A stretch of DNA of 64,000 nt, taken from positions 13,281,501 through 13,345,500 of the forward strand of contig OX031060.1 of NCBI GenBank assembly GCA_943736015.1, in the 5' to 3' direction. The stretch is from Tridacna crocea. Taxonomy: Eukaryota; Mollusca; Bivalvia; Cardiida; Cardiidae. Below the pieces are notes generated by a model. The model saw only the letters and a list, made by a program, of their open reading frames with translations, was not told the origin of the DNA and did not search any database. Numbering within the stretch: position 1 is the first letter of the stretch; every line of letters begins with the position of its first letter. Shown one piece after another: positions 37,433 to 46,100 of this stretch. The position numbers and the translations under genes are program-made.

Positions 37433-37502
37433 AATCGAAAACTTCTGTCCCCAGTGTTCCAGAAATCAAGACACAAACAAGCCCTATGTTTTTCAAGAGC
37501 AT
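24466..37502 (-). CDS. Secreted three-EGF plus fucolectin (F5/8 type C) protein, complete six-exon gene
   Basis: Coding exons in transcript order are 37433-37502, 35372-35482, 31527-31637, 27921-28031, 26159-26374 and 24466-24656. All five introns are phase 1 with GT-AG ends, and the joined frame is 810 nt (269 residues plus stop). Residues 1 to about 19 form a signal peptide (MLLKNIGLVCVLISGTLGT). Three EGF-like domains follow (about 24-60, 61-97, 98-134), each with six cysteines; the second and third begin NIDEC and NIDDC, typical of calcium-binding EGFs. Residues about 135-269 match the fucolectin/tachylectin-4 branch of F5/8 C domains: N-P-W-W-K, Y-N-I-R-R-I-V-V-T-N-R and a terminal L-T-L-C-E-V-E-I-Y. 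His175, Arg202 and Arg209 keep the spacing of the fucose-binding triad of eel agglutinin. It is probably an extracellular fucose-binding lectin or recognition protein; the ligand is inference. An AATAAA lies 12 bp past the stop. Untranslated exons are unknown. Confidence 0.88.
24787..25006 (-). mobile_element. Family A MITE in EGF/fucolectin intron 5
   Basis: TTAA at 24783-24786, hairpin intact, right end GTTAAATAATTA slightly decayed. Confidence 0.82.
25300..26064 (+). repeat. Family K dispersed repeat, copy 1 (EGF/fucolectin intron 5)
   Basis: About 760 bp shared with 30690-31470. Inverted ends GAGGTATTTTTCAAGGA (25319) and, reversed, GTGGTATTTCTCAAAGA (26052) suggest a non-autonomous DNA transposon. 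Confidence 0.65.
26159..26374 (-). CDS. EGF/fucolectin gene exon 5 (N-terminal half of fucolectin domain)
   Basis: This 216-nt phase 1-1 exon follows acceptor ATGTAG and ends at donor GTATGT. It covers SVEASTSGWGGAPQYALNG through VVTNRLEGL, including His175 and Arg202 of the fucose-binding pattern. Confidence 0.85.
26722..26922 (+). mobile_element. Family A MITE, diverged
   Basis: GTCGGAAAGGAAGAGAACGC and complementary arm; right end GTGTGGTAAAGGG just left of the 26936 copy. Confidence 0.62.
26936..27155 (-). mobile_element. Family A MITE, 220 bp, TTAA-flanked
   Basis: TTAA at 26932-26935 and 27156-27159. Very similar to the copies at 36596 and 51002, which share TTTTCTCGTGTGGTAA or close forms at the right end. 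Confidence 0.87.
27220..27310. repeat. Family D hairpin, right arm diverged
   Basis: CCTATGTTGTGGGTACTCAT arm; partner reads ATGAGTACCAATAACTTAAG. Confidence 0.6.
27921..28031 (-). CDS. EGF/fucolectin gene exon 4 (EGF 3)
   Basis: This 111-nt phase 1-1 exon has donor GTGAGT. It reads NIDDCANNTCINATCVDG and then CLCPANHSGSC. It carries three N-glycosylation sequons (NNT, NAT, NHS). Confidence 0.88.
28165..30497 (+). mobile_element. 2.3-kb foldback element whose arms are tandem repeats of about 100 bp
   Basis: The ends are inverted copies of CTATGGAACGCCATAGCTG, flanked by direct AGAA (28161-28164 and 30498-30501). Inside, about 11 diverged units of 95-105 bp run forward from about 28430 to 29640. 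About seven units run in reverse complement from about 29690 to 30400. Each unit carries a T/G-rich GGGTTAAAAAACAAAGTTGA-like core and a TGTTGACTGGTCGACT-like segment. The organisation resembles Drosophila FB elements. It lies in intron 3 of the EGF/fucolectin gene. Confidence 0.75.
30692..31470 (+). repeat. Family K dispersed repeat, copy 2 (EGF/fucolectin intron 3)
   Basis: Inverted ends are GTGGTATTCGTCAAGGA (30713-30729) and GTGGTATTTGTCGAAGA (31444-31460, reversed). Shared blocks with copy 1 include AACAAGCCATGGGA and AGGCTATGAGCGAGTGA. Confidence 0.65.
31527..31637 (-). CDS. EGF/fucolectin gene exon 3 (EGF 2)
   Basis: This 111-nt phase 1-1 exon has donor GTAAGT. It reads NIDECETNLCVNGTC, then GYTCICNAGFEGTYC, a canonical calcium-binding EGF pattern. 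Confidence 0.9.
31768..31865. repeat. Family D hairpin
   Basis: TATGTTGTGGGTACTCATTA and complement in EGF/fucolectin intron 2. Confidence 0.66.
32344..32450 (+). repeat. (CAGA)n-type microsatellite at LINE tail
   Basis: Imperfect ACAGACAGACAG runs just inside the LINE 3' region. Confidence 0.8.
32510..34215 (-). pseudogene. LINE ORF2 fragment (reverse transcriptase C-terminal part), interrupted
   Basis: The frame begins near YTDEQYLQKIQCDQSIIRGF, reaches the RT catalytic LFADDSS box, then LVTFNPQKTEAILFS and the thumb-like HKHLGITFSLNGQWSAHID region. After KCSELN it is cut by the 32773-33223 foldback. It resumes as SDLFHNYLRNSQLCTCSVES with EHYFFRC and a stop at 32510. The upstream finger and palm motifs and the endonuclease domain are missing, so it cannot be active. 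Confidence 0.82.
32773..33223 (+). mobile_element. 451-bp foldback DNA element with CAC termini inserted in the LINE
   Basis: Two arms of about 215 bp are near-perfect inverted copies around a short centre at about 32998. The ends read CACGGCTGGGAATCACGTGA on one side and the complement of CACGGCGGGGAATCACGTGA on the other. A 5-bp direct repeat ATTTA flanks it (32768-32772 and 33224-33228). Skipping the element and one ATTTA leaves the LINE frame continuous. No transposase frame is present, so it is non-autonomous. Confidence 0.88.
34845..35015 (+). mobile_element. SINE-like element of another family
   Basis: GTAGTGGTGTCCACGGTTGT with CCGAGTTCAATAACCGG resemble boxes A and B; ends in a TAAGAACTTTTTT tail. 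Confidence 0.5.
35372..35482 (-). CDS. EGF/fucolectin gene exon 2 (EGF 1)
   Basis: This 111-nt phase 1-1 exon follows acceptor TTTGTAG and ends at donor GTAGGT. It encodes TNECYLNPCTHGNCVDGDQ and the remainder of a six-cysteine EGF, with an extra cysteine after C6 (RRCC). Confidence 0.85.
35610..36360 (+). repeat. Family F dispersed repeat, interrupted copy
   Basis: GACGTCACTGAGAACCTACG and CCGAAACCTTGGTAAAACG, then about 350 bp of extra sequence before the shared TCCAATCAGATCGCG end. Confidence 0.58.
36360..36500. repeat. Family E fragment
   Basis: CACGAGTGAAAATCTGACCG and TTCGATCTTTCACC followed by TCGATTTATTTCATGC. Confidence 0.55.
36596..36815 (-). mobile_element. Family A MITE, 220 bp
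   Basis: Right TTAA at 36816-36819; left target reads TTTA. Close to the 26936-27155 subfamily (DNA reads CTACTTTTGACGCCCTGAG). Confidence 0.84.
37384..37428 (+). repeat. (AG)n microsatellite next to a signal-peptide exon donor
   Basis: About 22 uninterrupted AG units. On the transcript strand it is a CT tract starting immediately after the donor of the EGF/fucolectin exon 1. Confidence 0.9.
37433..37502 (-). CDS. EGF/fucolectin gene exon 1 (signal peptide)
   Basis: ATG at 37502 opens a hydrophobic leader ending ...GTLGTEVFD. The donor GTAAGT occupies 37427-37432, directly beside a long AG microsatellite. The exon is 70 nt and leaves phase 1, which every later exon of the gene requires. Confidence 0.8.
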
Positions 37503-38130
37503 TTTCAGCAAATAAAGACGTCGATCTCAATCTGTTTAGAAAATAGTAAAATTTGGGCTCAAGATTTATTTTACCTGATATTTGAAGCGAAAGATTTTGA
37601 AAACATTATTGTCAAAAAAAAAAGAGAGTTTAATACTTAAAAGTGTGTAAAAACATTCTGGCAAACGGAAAAGGCCTTTATCACGATCATTTAGTCTATT
37701 TACAACAGTGTTTTCAAGAATAGTATTTCCATGAAACAATGTTGGCTGTTGGCGTCATGAGGTACTCCTTTAATGTGTCATCTATAAAAGTTGAATGATT
37801 TTATTATATGAAAACGGGCTGTAATGCATCTGCAAGAAGTATAGACCCATGTAAGAATACGCAGTCCGCGCAGACCGCCAAAGGTCGAAAGTTTTTGCTT
37901 TTGATCGATGCACTGCATGTCGAAAGTCCATTTTACCTCAGTTTAGTCGGGTGTAAGAAAAATGGATTTTATGAGTCCATAATTATGTGGTAATTTAAAT
38001 TATCTTATACAGTGTATTGAAGAGGCTCATTAAACCCCTTTTGCCAGTGTGCGGCTCATCTATGTGTATAGGCAATGTAAAAAGACCGAAAGGAACTAGA
38101 GCTAGATCTAATTCTAAAATTTAAGCATTG

Positions 38131-38333
38131 ATTCTTTATCTACCAAACAACAAAATTTTAGCTTTGTCCAAATCCAAATCATGTGCAGATGAAAAATGAA
38201 CGATGGGGTTTGCCTTTGAGAGTACAAACTATGTGAGAAGTGAAAATGCTACCAACCCACAATTTCTTCTTTCCAATCAATGCTTTCGGAATACTTATTT
38301 TTCCCCCAGTCATTTGTTGGCACAGGGCTAAGT
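38131..38333 (+). mobile_element. Family A MITE, diverged
   Basis: TACCAAACAACAAAATTTTAG left end; hairpin almost lost. Confidence 0.55.
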
Positions 38334-38362
38334 CACAGACAAAATAAAATGAACCAAATAAT

Positions 38363-38512
38363 CTTTTTATTCACCAACCATTCTTAAGAATGTTCTTTGT
38401 CTTAGTCTCCAAACTTTTTCTACATTTGTAAATAACGCAACCAATTTAGAAAACCTTGGAGAATAAGACTAAGAATATTCTCAAGAATGGTTGTGAATAC
38501 GGGCCCAGGACT
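38363..38512. mobile_element. Family C palindromic MITE, shortened
   Basis: TTCACCAACCATTCTTAAGA to GAATACGGGCCCAGG, with the central palindrome deleted. Confidence 0.62.
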
Positions 38513-39369
38513 AGGCTACTTTACTTCATATAATGGGAAAAAAATATGACAATAGTTCTGCTTAACTACCATTATCTTACATGTTTCATAGAATTTTTAA
38601 TTGGGAAAAAAAAAAACATACCCCTTCACAAGCTCCTAACGGCAACCGTGTCTTACAGATGAAGTACTTTATCAAATATCAGAAGAAAAGTTGAAGGTCA
38701 GAATTCATATAGCATATACGTCACAAACGTATTTAGGTTACCTTTTTCATCCTACTCGTTCTCTACCTTAATAAATTTGCAATAGAAGAGCCTATTTTTC
38801 TCTGAAAGTGTTGCAAAATGGATACATACAATACCATTGTGTGAAAAGGAAAAAAAAGTATGGTTATCGACAGTTTCTCCAATGCAAAAATATTGCGTGA
38901 TTTCAAAAACAATACAATTATTCATGTTGTCCATTGCCTATTCTATTAGTAAATAAGATTACATGTCCGGATACAATTCATTGAACTTTTTAATGTATCA
39001 GCAACCAACCTTAACTGTTCCCCACCCCCTCCCCCTAGAAATACCACCTGCCTCAATGGTCGAACCTTGGCAGCTGTGCGATATTGACCAATGTAATAAT
39101 CCATGGTCATAAATACTTTATTGTACATACATGTATTGTGGTCTACTTAATGACTGGTCTTAAATGAAAATATTTCGGAGTATTTCATCAAGGCTTTATG
39201 ACCAAACGTGCTTAACTGGAACAGTTGTATTACAGCGTTCCAATAAATGTCAGATTACTATCTAGAATGAAAATAAGGATATTTTATTTACGCTTTCCCA
39301 AGTGACAAATATTACGCGCTCAAAAAAAAGAATAAATCATGCAGATAATACAGTGATAATCAGTATCAA

Positions 39370-39490
39370 TGAGGATATAACATTGTGGGAAAAGAAGAAG
39401 TTGCTGGTCATCCTCCTTTCCAAACAATGTTTTCGACAGCCGTTCCTCAGGGTCAACTTTCATAGGATTGTTTGGTAAAAGTTTAGGCTT
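39370..39490 (+). mobile_element. Family A MITE fragment
   Basis: CATTGTGGGAAAAGAAGAAG and GATTGTTTGGTAAAAG only. Confidence 0.55.
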
Positions 39491-39998
39491 AATCTGTTCT
39501 ATGTTTCTAAAAGAAATACAGCAGAATTTCTAATTGTTATTTCTCGGAACGGGTAGTAAACATTGTGGGACGAAACTTTAATTGTAGCCTTTGAGAAACA
39601 GGCCTTTAAAGCTCAATTGGTCTATCACGAACACTAAAATTCTCCTTGGTCCATCATAGAACACTTGTAGGACTTTGGTGCATCGCCTCATATCACAGAC
39701 AATCTATTCAAATTTCGTTAGCACCGTTTCTATAAATAGCACATTTGCGACTTCTATTTACGATACAGAGGGAATCTCCAATGTACTATTTATAGCAACA
39801 GTGCCCGATAATTGATATTTCGTTATCCCTTGACACCAATGGAGTTTCAGTGGCCTATGAGGAAAATCCAATTTAGTAATTCAGTAATAAAGGAGTCAAT
39901 GCACTTCATGTTAACAATTACGCTAAAAAAAGAAGGTAAATTTTACTATTTCAGGACATTAAAAGATACTAATTGTCTTATAATTGTTCATTTCATTC

Positions 39999-40004
39999 TT
40001 TATT
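39999..40004 (-). promoter_or_regulatory. UTP11: Candidate UTP11 polyadenylation signal AATAAA
   Basis: An AATAAA on the minus strand lies 43 bp after the stop codon, a normal distance for a short 3' UTR. Confidence 0.6.
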
Positions 40005-40046
40005 TCAGAAAATAATATCAAGCGAACATCACAAATATGACATTTT

Positions 40047-40136
40047 CTATCGTTTTCTTTTAAATTTCCATTTGTACTGTGCTGCACTGTCTTTGGTTTC
40101 CTTGGCAACCTGTACTTTTTTAACTCCGTGATCTTG
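40047..40136 (-). CDS. UTP11: UTP11 exon 8 (C-terminus)
   Basis: Acceptor TTTTTTTCAACAG precedes QDHGVKKVQVAKETKDSAAQ, then YKWKFKRKR and TAG. This is the expected basic Utp11 C-terminus, reached across an intron of about 2.9 kb. Confidence 0.9.
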   Translation of the reverse strand, partial: QDHGVKKVQVAKETKDSAAQYKWKFKRKR

Positions 40137-43100
40137 CTGTTGAAAAAAAAAAGAAAGAAAGAAAAAAATGAAATCAAAAGAAAATGACAAAATGACAAGT
40201 TACTTACTCTGCAGACATCCTTATTTTCATGCAGCTGATCCGTTTTGAAACGATGAAGCAATAGGAGAATTGCCTCACATCAGGCAATTTCTCCTTTCGC
40301 CAGTGTTTTCATGCACACTTACAGTCATATAAACAAAAATATACATTAACAAATATTTGACTCTAGCGAAATGAAAAGTATTAATGGAACGCGATAACCG
40401 TGGCCCTGGTTTACAATAATTCAGACCATTCTATTTTCGTATACGGGAAGGACAGGTAAATTATCCGATAATTTCAGTATAAATGTAAATTGAAAAGGCT
40501 TAAAACTTTTACAAGTTCTCTATTGTACTAAGCGAGCAGTGGTGTAATGGATAACATCACTACCTCTAAAGCCGGCGATCCTCGTTCGAGCCGTCAGACC
40601 TACTTTTTTTTTTTAAGGAAGCATGTTGCATTTCTTTTTTCGGTTTTCGCTTAACTTTTCTTTTTTTCCTCTCCGTACTTTTCTTTTCCTTGTTCGAATG
40701 TCTTTTATGTTTCTTTTCTTTATCCTTTCTTCTTCCTTTTTTAGACGTTTACATCTTTTTTTTTTGTCATTGATATTCTTTTGTTACATTTTATTCTTAT
40801 GCATTTTATTCTTCGTTTTTTAAAGCATCTATATGACTGACTCAACAATAAAATGATAAGTGTACAACTCTCATCCCGTGCTCTGGCAGTATCGGAACTT
40901 GCTTCATTTTCACTGGCCTTATCGGTACCCTAACCCTCTTAACATTCATTATTTGTTGCTTCCTCGTCGCTGAACTGCTCACAGGTTTCTTGAACTGCAA
41001 TGTCTGCTTTTTTTAAAAAAAATATTCTGCTAAGACCGCACATCTACAGTAACTTTTCCACTCAGGTTGCTTTAGTTCACAAGTGGTTCCGTTCCACTGG
41101 TGTTTCAATTTAAATCCTTGTGCAGTCAAGCTTCCGAGATGCGTAAGTTCCCAACTGTAGTGAGTCTATAGACATGTCTCTTCTGTAAAAGCCATGAAAC
41201 AGGAAGAAAACTAGTAGCCAGAAATTTGTGGCTTTAGTCATCTTAGAAGTCTAAATCACGAGGCTATTTCTAGCATCAATTCCTGTACAAGAAATGTATT
41301 GGTTCATTTTTCCCAACTTTCGAAGGATCAATGTGCAATCTCGTGTCATGTCAATTAAATATGAATGAAACTACAAAGTAAAAGTAAAAATATTCACTAT
41401 GATGTCATAAAAATAATGTAACCATTGACTTGGCTTAAAAAAAAAAAAAAAAACAGTTGCTTTACTGAAAAAAAAAAAAATCTCTGTGACTCGAACTCGA
41501 TCCGTTTGGGCGGTAGCAGAGTCCCTTTGACCATTGCACCACAGCATTACCTGCACGTCCTTGTTGAAAGTTACCAATAAGTAACTGATTCGTCCCTGGT
41601 ATTCCCTATTTGAATGTTTTAAAGTGATCTAGTGTTTGTAAACAAAGGCCACAGTTATCGCGTTTTGATAGTAAATGAGCCATGCTTTGAGAAAAGGAGG
41701 TTTAATACATCTACAAAGACTACCGATCTAGGTCACCCTAAGCAAGTTAACCTGTGTTGAAATATTTTGCTTATGGGTTTTTCTGCATGTCAAACAACCA
41801 CTCTACCTCATGACTCAGTCTGCTGCTACATGAAATGAATTTATGGATCCATAATACAACGCTGACTTGCTTGGTAAATGCACCAGAGACCTACTAAATC
41901 CCCTTTTGCTAGGGCATGGATCTCTTGCTAAAGAGGATACATGTATTTTTTTTTTCAAAAAAAATACGGACCACAAATGGAACATTGGCCTTCAAGTCCT
42001 TTTATCCTTTACCAGACTAGAGCTATCACTAAACGTGATCACTAAAAGTTCAAGGGGAGATAATTTTGCAACGAATCACAGCAGGGTCCTGAAAATTGCA
42101 CATGCATAACTTCCTATATATTGGAACACTGTGTGTAAATTCGGGTTCATTACTATCGTGTTGTCAGTTTTATACTAAACAAAGCTCATTTGTTTTCAGA
42201 CCGTTTATTAGCAGGTTCTACTGAATATACATATGTTTTTTATACCCCTGCAAAACGAATGCTTTCGGTGGTATACTGGAATCAGTCTGTATGTTCATTT
42301 GTCTGTCGGTGTGTCTGTCTGTGTACAAATGATTGCCTGTTTCTGTCAAAGTGCTGGCGGGAGTATTAAGTCACATTCATTGACAGCTCTAGTTTCCTCT
42401 ATTGTGTCTATTTTTTCTGCATGAAATGCAAAAATTTGGGCCAAAAAATTTACAGGTATATCTAGCAGCCTCAAGCTGATACCTCTAATCTATGACCTGA
42501 AACTTTGCCATCATAAAACTTTTTTATTAATAACTTTAAAGAGTAGATTGACTGTTGATGCCATTGTTTGATCTCTTGGTTTGACCCTCTACCAAAATGA
42601 CAAAATTTTAGACTCATCAAAATTGAAAGCATTTTCATATGGTTAAAAAGTATCCTAATAGCCAATCGAAAGATCAATAAAATATTCATTCTGTCTTGTG
42701 GGGAGGGCAACTTAATTTCGTTAGTTACTAAAAATAGAAATGATGGCATATTTGTGATAAAAATAGTTCAAATTTTCTCAAAGAAAAACTGAGATTACCA
42801 ATCAAAATGCTTAATGAATAATTCATGAGAACTAGAAAACTCCTGCCAAATAAGCCAGGGTCAATTACATTATAAATCGAAACTGGGTCAACGAGGATGG
42901 GGTGATCAGTTGTTGAAATTTGTTTTCCTTGGGCTTTTGCTTCTTGCCGCAGGAGATGTATTATTTTCTCAATCAGCTTACAGGATACCAGCACCAGGAA
43001 AGCTAATGCAACATAGTACTTATATAATATATTTTACCAGGAGTTGTTTCTTTCTCTCCATTTTCTGAGCTGTGACTGTCAGTTGTTGTTCTCTCTCAAT

Positions 43101-46100
43101 TCTTTTTTTCAGCTCGTTGTATTTAGTTCTTTTCATAGCCTCTGCTTCCTTCATTTATAAAAAGCATAATACTGTGTCACATTTGTTTACCTGTTTTCCC
43201 CCCCACACAAAATTTTAGACTTTCCCAAATTCAAAAAATCTGCAGACAACACGTTCAAAATTTTTTTAACTACATGTATGTTTTCAAAAGCAGACTGTCT
43301 AAGTGTTTATCAAACATGGTCAAATTAACTACAGAATATGTTTTAATTCCTAACTCTACACATTCCCTATGCTTTTCATCCAACAATCCCTTGTTTTAAT
43401 AAATCTTTGGAGAGAGGCTCTTGAAAACACTGGGAAAAGCAGGAAATGCTGGTAACCATCATTTTCTCCTTTTTTCACAATGTTTACCACCCCTTCAAAG
43501 ACTAATCCTGTTGTATGAGCAAAACATCGTTTCAGCAATGCACTGTATGTAACTCATTATTATTTGGTCAAGTCTAAAATTAAGTCCCTTAAGGACATTT
43601 TCGGTAGCAATTTCTGCACATCACTTTGGCGATTTCAAGGGAGACAATAACAGACAGTAACTCTTCTCAAAGAAGATACTTGTATATCGTTCAGACAATA
43701 CCTTGAATTTCGAAGCGAAGAATGAGTTTACAATATCGACTTAACGGACATTTTGCAAAAAGATTTAAAGGGGAAAAGATGAGAAGAATACAGGAAAGTT
43801 CTCGGCGGTATCGACTTTCTCAGAGACTTGAGTCTACTGTACATGACAGTGCTGATTGGTCTGAGCGCCTAAACGGTCACTATGGAAATGGCCAACTTTT
43901 AATGACCCTAAATGAAGAAGGCTTTTGAAAACACTTTGGGAAAAGGAGAAAATGCATTTTCTCCTTTTTCCCACATATTTTCTACCCTACGAAAAGAAAA
44001 ATCTCACCATTTGAGCCACACCTTAATCGTTGTTTGTGCAAGCTTTCAATTAAGACAAATCCAACTTTTTGTGAGAGACGTTGTATACCACAACATGATG
44101 GTAATACTTTCTGCACAAATCCGCACCAACAGCAACAGGAAAACAAACCTGGGTTCGTATTCAGCAACCATTCTTAAGAACATTCTCAGTCTTTTCTAAA
44201 GAATTTTCTAAATTTAAAAGTAACATAACTTATACTTGGCTTAACCGTTTCGTTTAGCCAATCAAAATTTGTTTTACATTCTTGATTTAGCATTAGACTA
44301 AGAATGGATTAAAAAATGGTTGTTGAATACAAGGCCTGGATTCAAAGCTAGAATACCTCGTCCATTTCCATCTCCATATCTACAAAATCTCCTCTCTTTA
44401 AACTGTCGAGAGTTGGTCGGTTATATCTACGTCCTAACAGGGCTGGGTGCGTCTGGAAATGCTTAGCTGCACTAAAATCTTTAGCTGCAATGGAATATGA
44501 ATATCCAATCTCATTCACAAAAATTTCTTTCTCATTGTTACCTGTCAAAAATACAAATCCAGTAACTGAGCAGCGAAGGCCCACACAGTTGACATCTCAC
44601 AAGAAAACAGTAAGCATACCAGCAACTGCATGTAACAGTAAATAGCTCCTTGTAGCCCAACCTTATACTGTTATTAAGGAAAATTCTTGCGGATATCACT
44701 AAGAATGCATTTAGAATGATAGTTAAATAAGACCTTGATTGGGCAGTTTTACACACTGTTTCAACATTATTTCAATTATATAGCTGCAAACAGTAAACTT
44801 ATCCCCCGTAAACTTATCCCTGGTTTTCTAGATTTACTTCTGGTTTTTAGCCACTGGTTTTGTTCCAACAAGTTCGACTGAAAATCATTAAGACAATTTT
44901 CAAGTCTCTGTCACAATGACTATCATCAATCTTATTTGGTTATGCTGTGAATTAACTCTTTAAGACAGTATCCCGATCCTGAAATACAAGACTTTTGAAG
45001 ACATTGCTGAAAAAAAGGAGAAAATGCTGATTACCAGCATTTCCTACTTTTTTCGCACTATTTCCTACTATTCTCACAACTAATTTCAATTTTTGAACCA
45101 GATTTTATTTATTTTTTCATCTGCTAATACTTTCAATTTCAAGAAGTCTAAGAGTTTGTTATTTCAAAAAGTTAAAACAACAATCAGCTGAAATTAAGCC
45201 CGTACATTACTGACAGAGCCACTGGGCTTGACACTAATACAGTGGAACATTATTATTTGTACGGTCAGGTGGCAGGGGACTTGGAGACTTGTTCATAGCT
45301 GTGTTTAATCATGTCGCCCCAAGCTGAAGGTGAGGTGACTTCTTGATTCACCACAGCTGTGAACAAGTTTCCAAGTGCCCTGCCACCTGACCCTGCAACG
45401 AATTTATTATACTGTGAAATTCTACATTGTAACATTAATTTTGTTCAGAGAAATTCACCTGATCTTTGGTTTAAATGTGAATATGCTGACAAAGTCAAAT
45501 TTCCCTTCTGAATGCCCAAATTCAATGAAAACTGACGTCACTGGGAACTGACGTCACTGAAACCTTGGTAATATGTGCTAAAACATGCAGCTTGGCCCAT
45601 AATCTTGATGTTAATCTTAATCTATGCTGCCATTTTGGATGTTGTGTGGATAGTGTGGTCATGCATACAGGGTTCCCTGGTTTTGCCAGTGCGATATATA
45701 TGTTCTAGGATATATTATCCAATCAGATCAAGAGAAATTTCTTTGCAGTATTATAATAAATACTGTATTGGCCTTTAAGTTAACCCTTTCCCTAACAACA
45801 AAGTTTGGGCTCTTCCAAAATGAAACAGTTTGCAGATGACAATTTCAGATTTTGAGAAAATGGCAGAAAGTTCTCAAAAAGGGTAGAAAACACTGTGGTA
45901 AAAGGAGAAATTGCTCGTTACGAGCAATTTCTCCTTTTCCCACAGTCTTTTCAAAAGTCTTTCACTGCAGACACGTAAAAACCTTGGCCTGTTTGGGAAA
46001 GGATTAATACAGAACACTGGATACCTTCTTTCTTTGAATCCACAAAAATGATGTGCGAGTTTTCTGGTTTTTCATCAGCTTCTATCAAATGCAGGGATGA

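Larger units (their letters stand above)
37503..40046. other. Spacer between EGF/fucolectin start and UTP11 stop
   Basis: It should contain the EGF/fucolectin promoter, but no TATA or other element could be singled out. It holds two decayed family A copies and one family C copy. Confidence 0.6.

Noticed and set aside
40527-40600. Possible arginine tRNA (TCT anticodon)
   Set aside because: The anticodon stem and acceptor stem are mismatched; treated as a decayed remnant.
42850-42948. Alternative UTP11 C-terminal exon reading KKQKPKENK on the minus strand
   Set aside because: It lacks the conserved YKWKFKRKR ending, has a poor acceptor, and the exon at 40047-40136 fits the family and the phase.
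44348-44356. Read-through of UTP11 exon 6 to a stop two codons after DE
   Set aside because: It would drop the conserved C-terminal third; a GT donor at this point joins in phase to exon 7.
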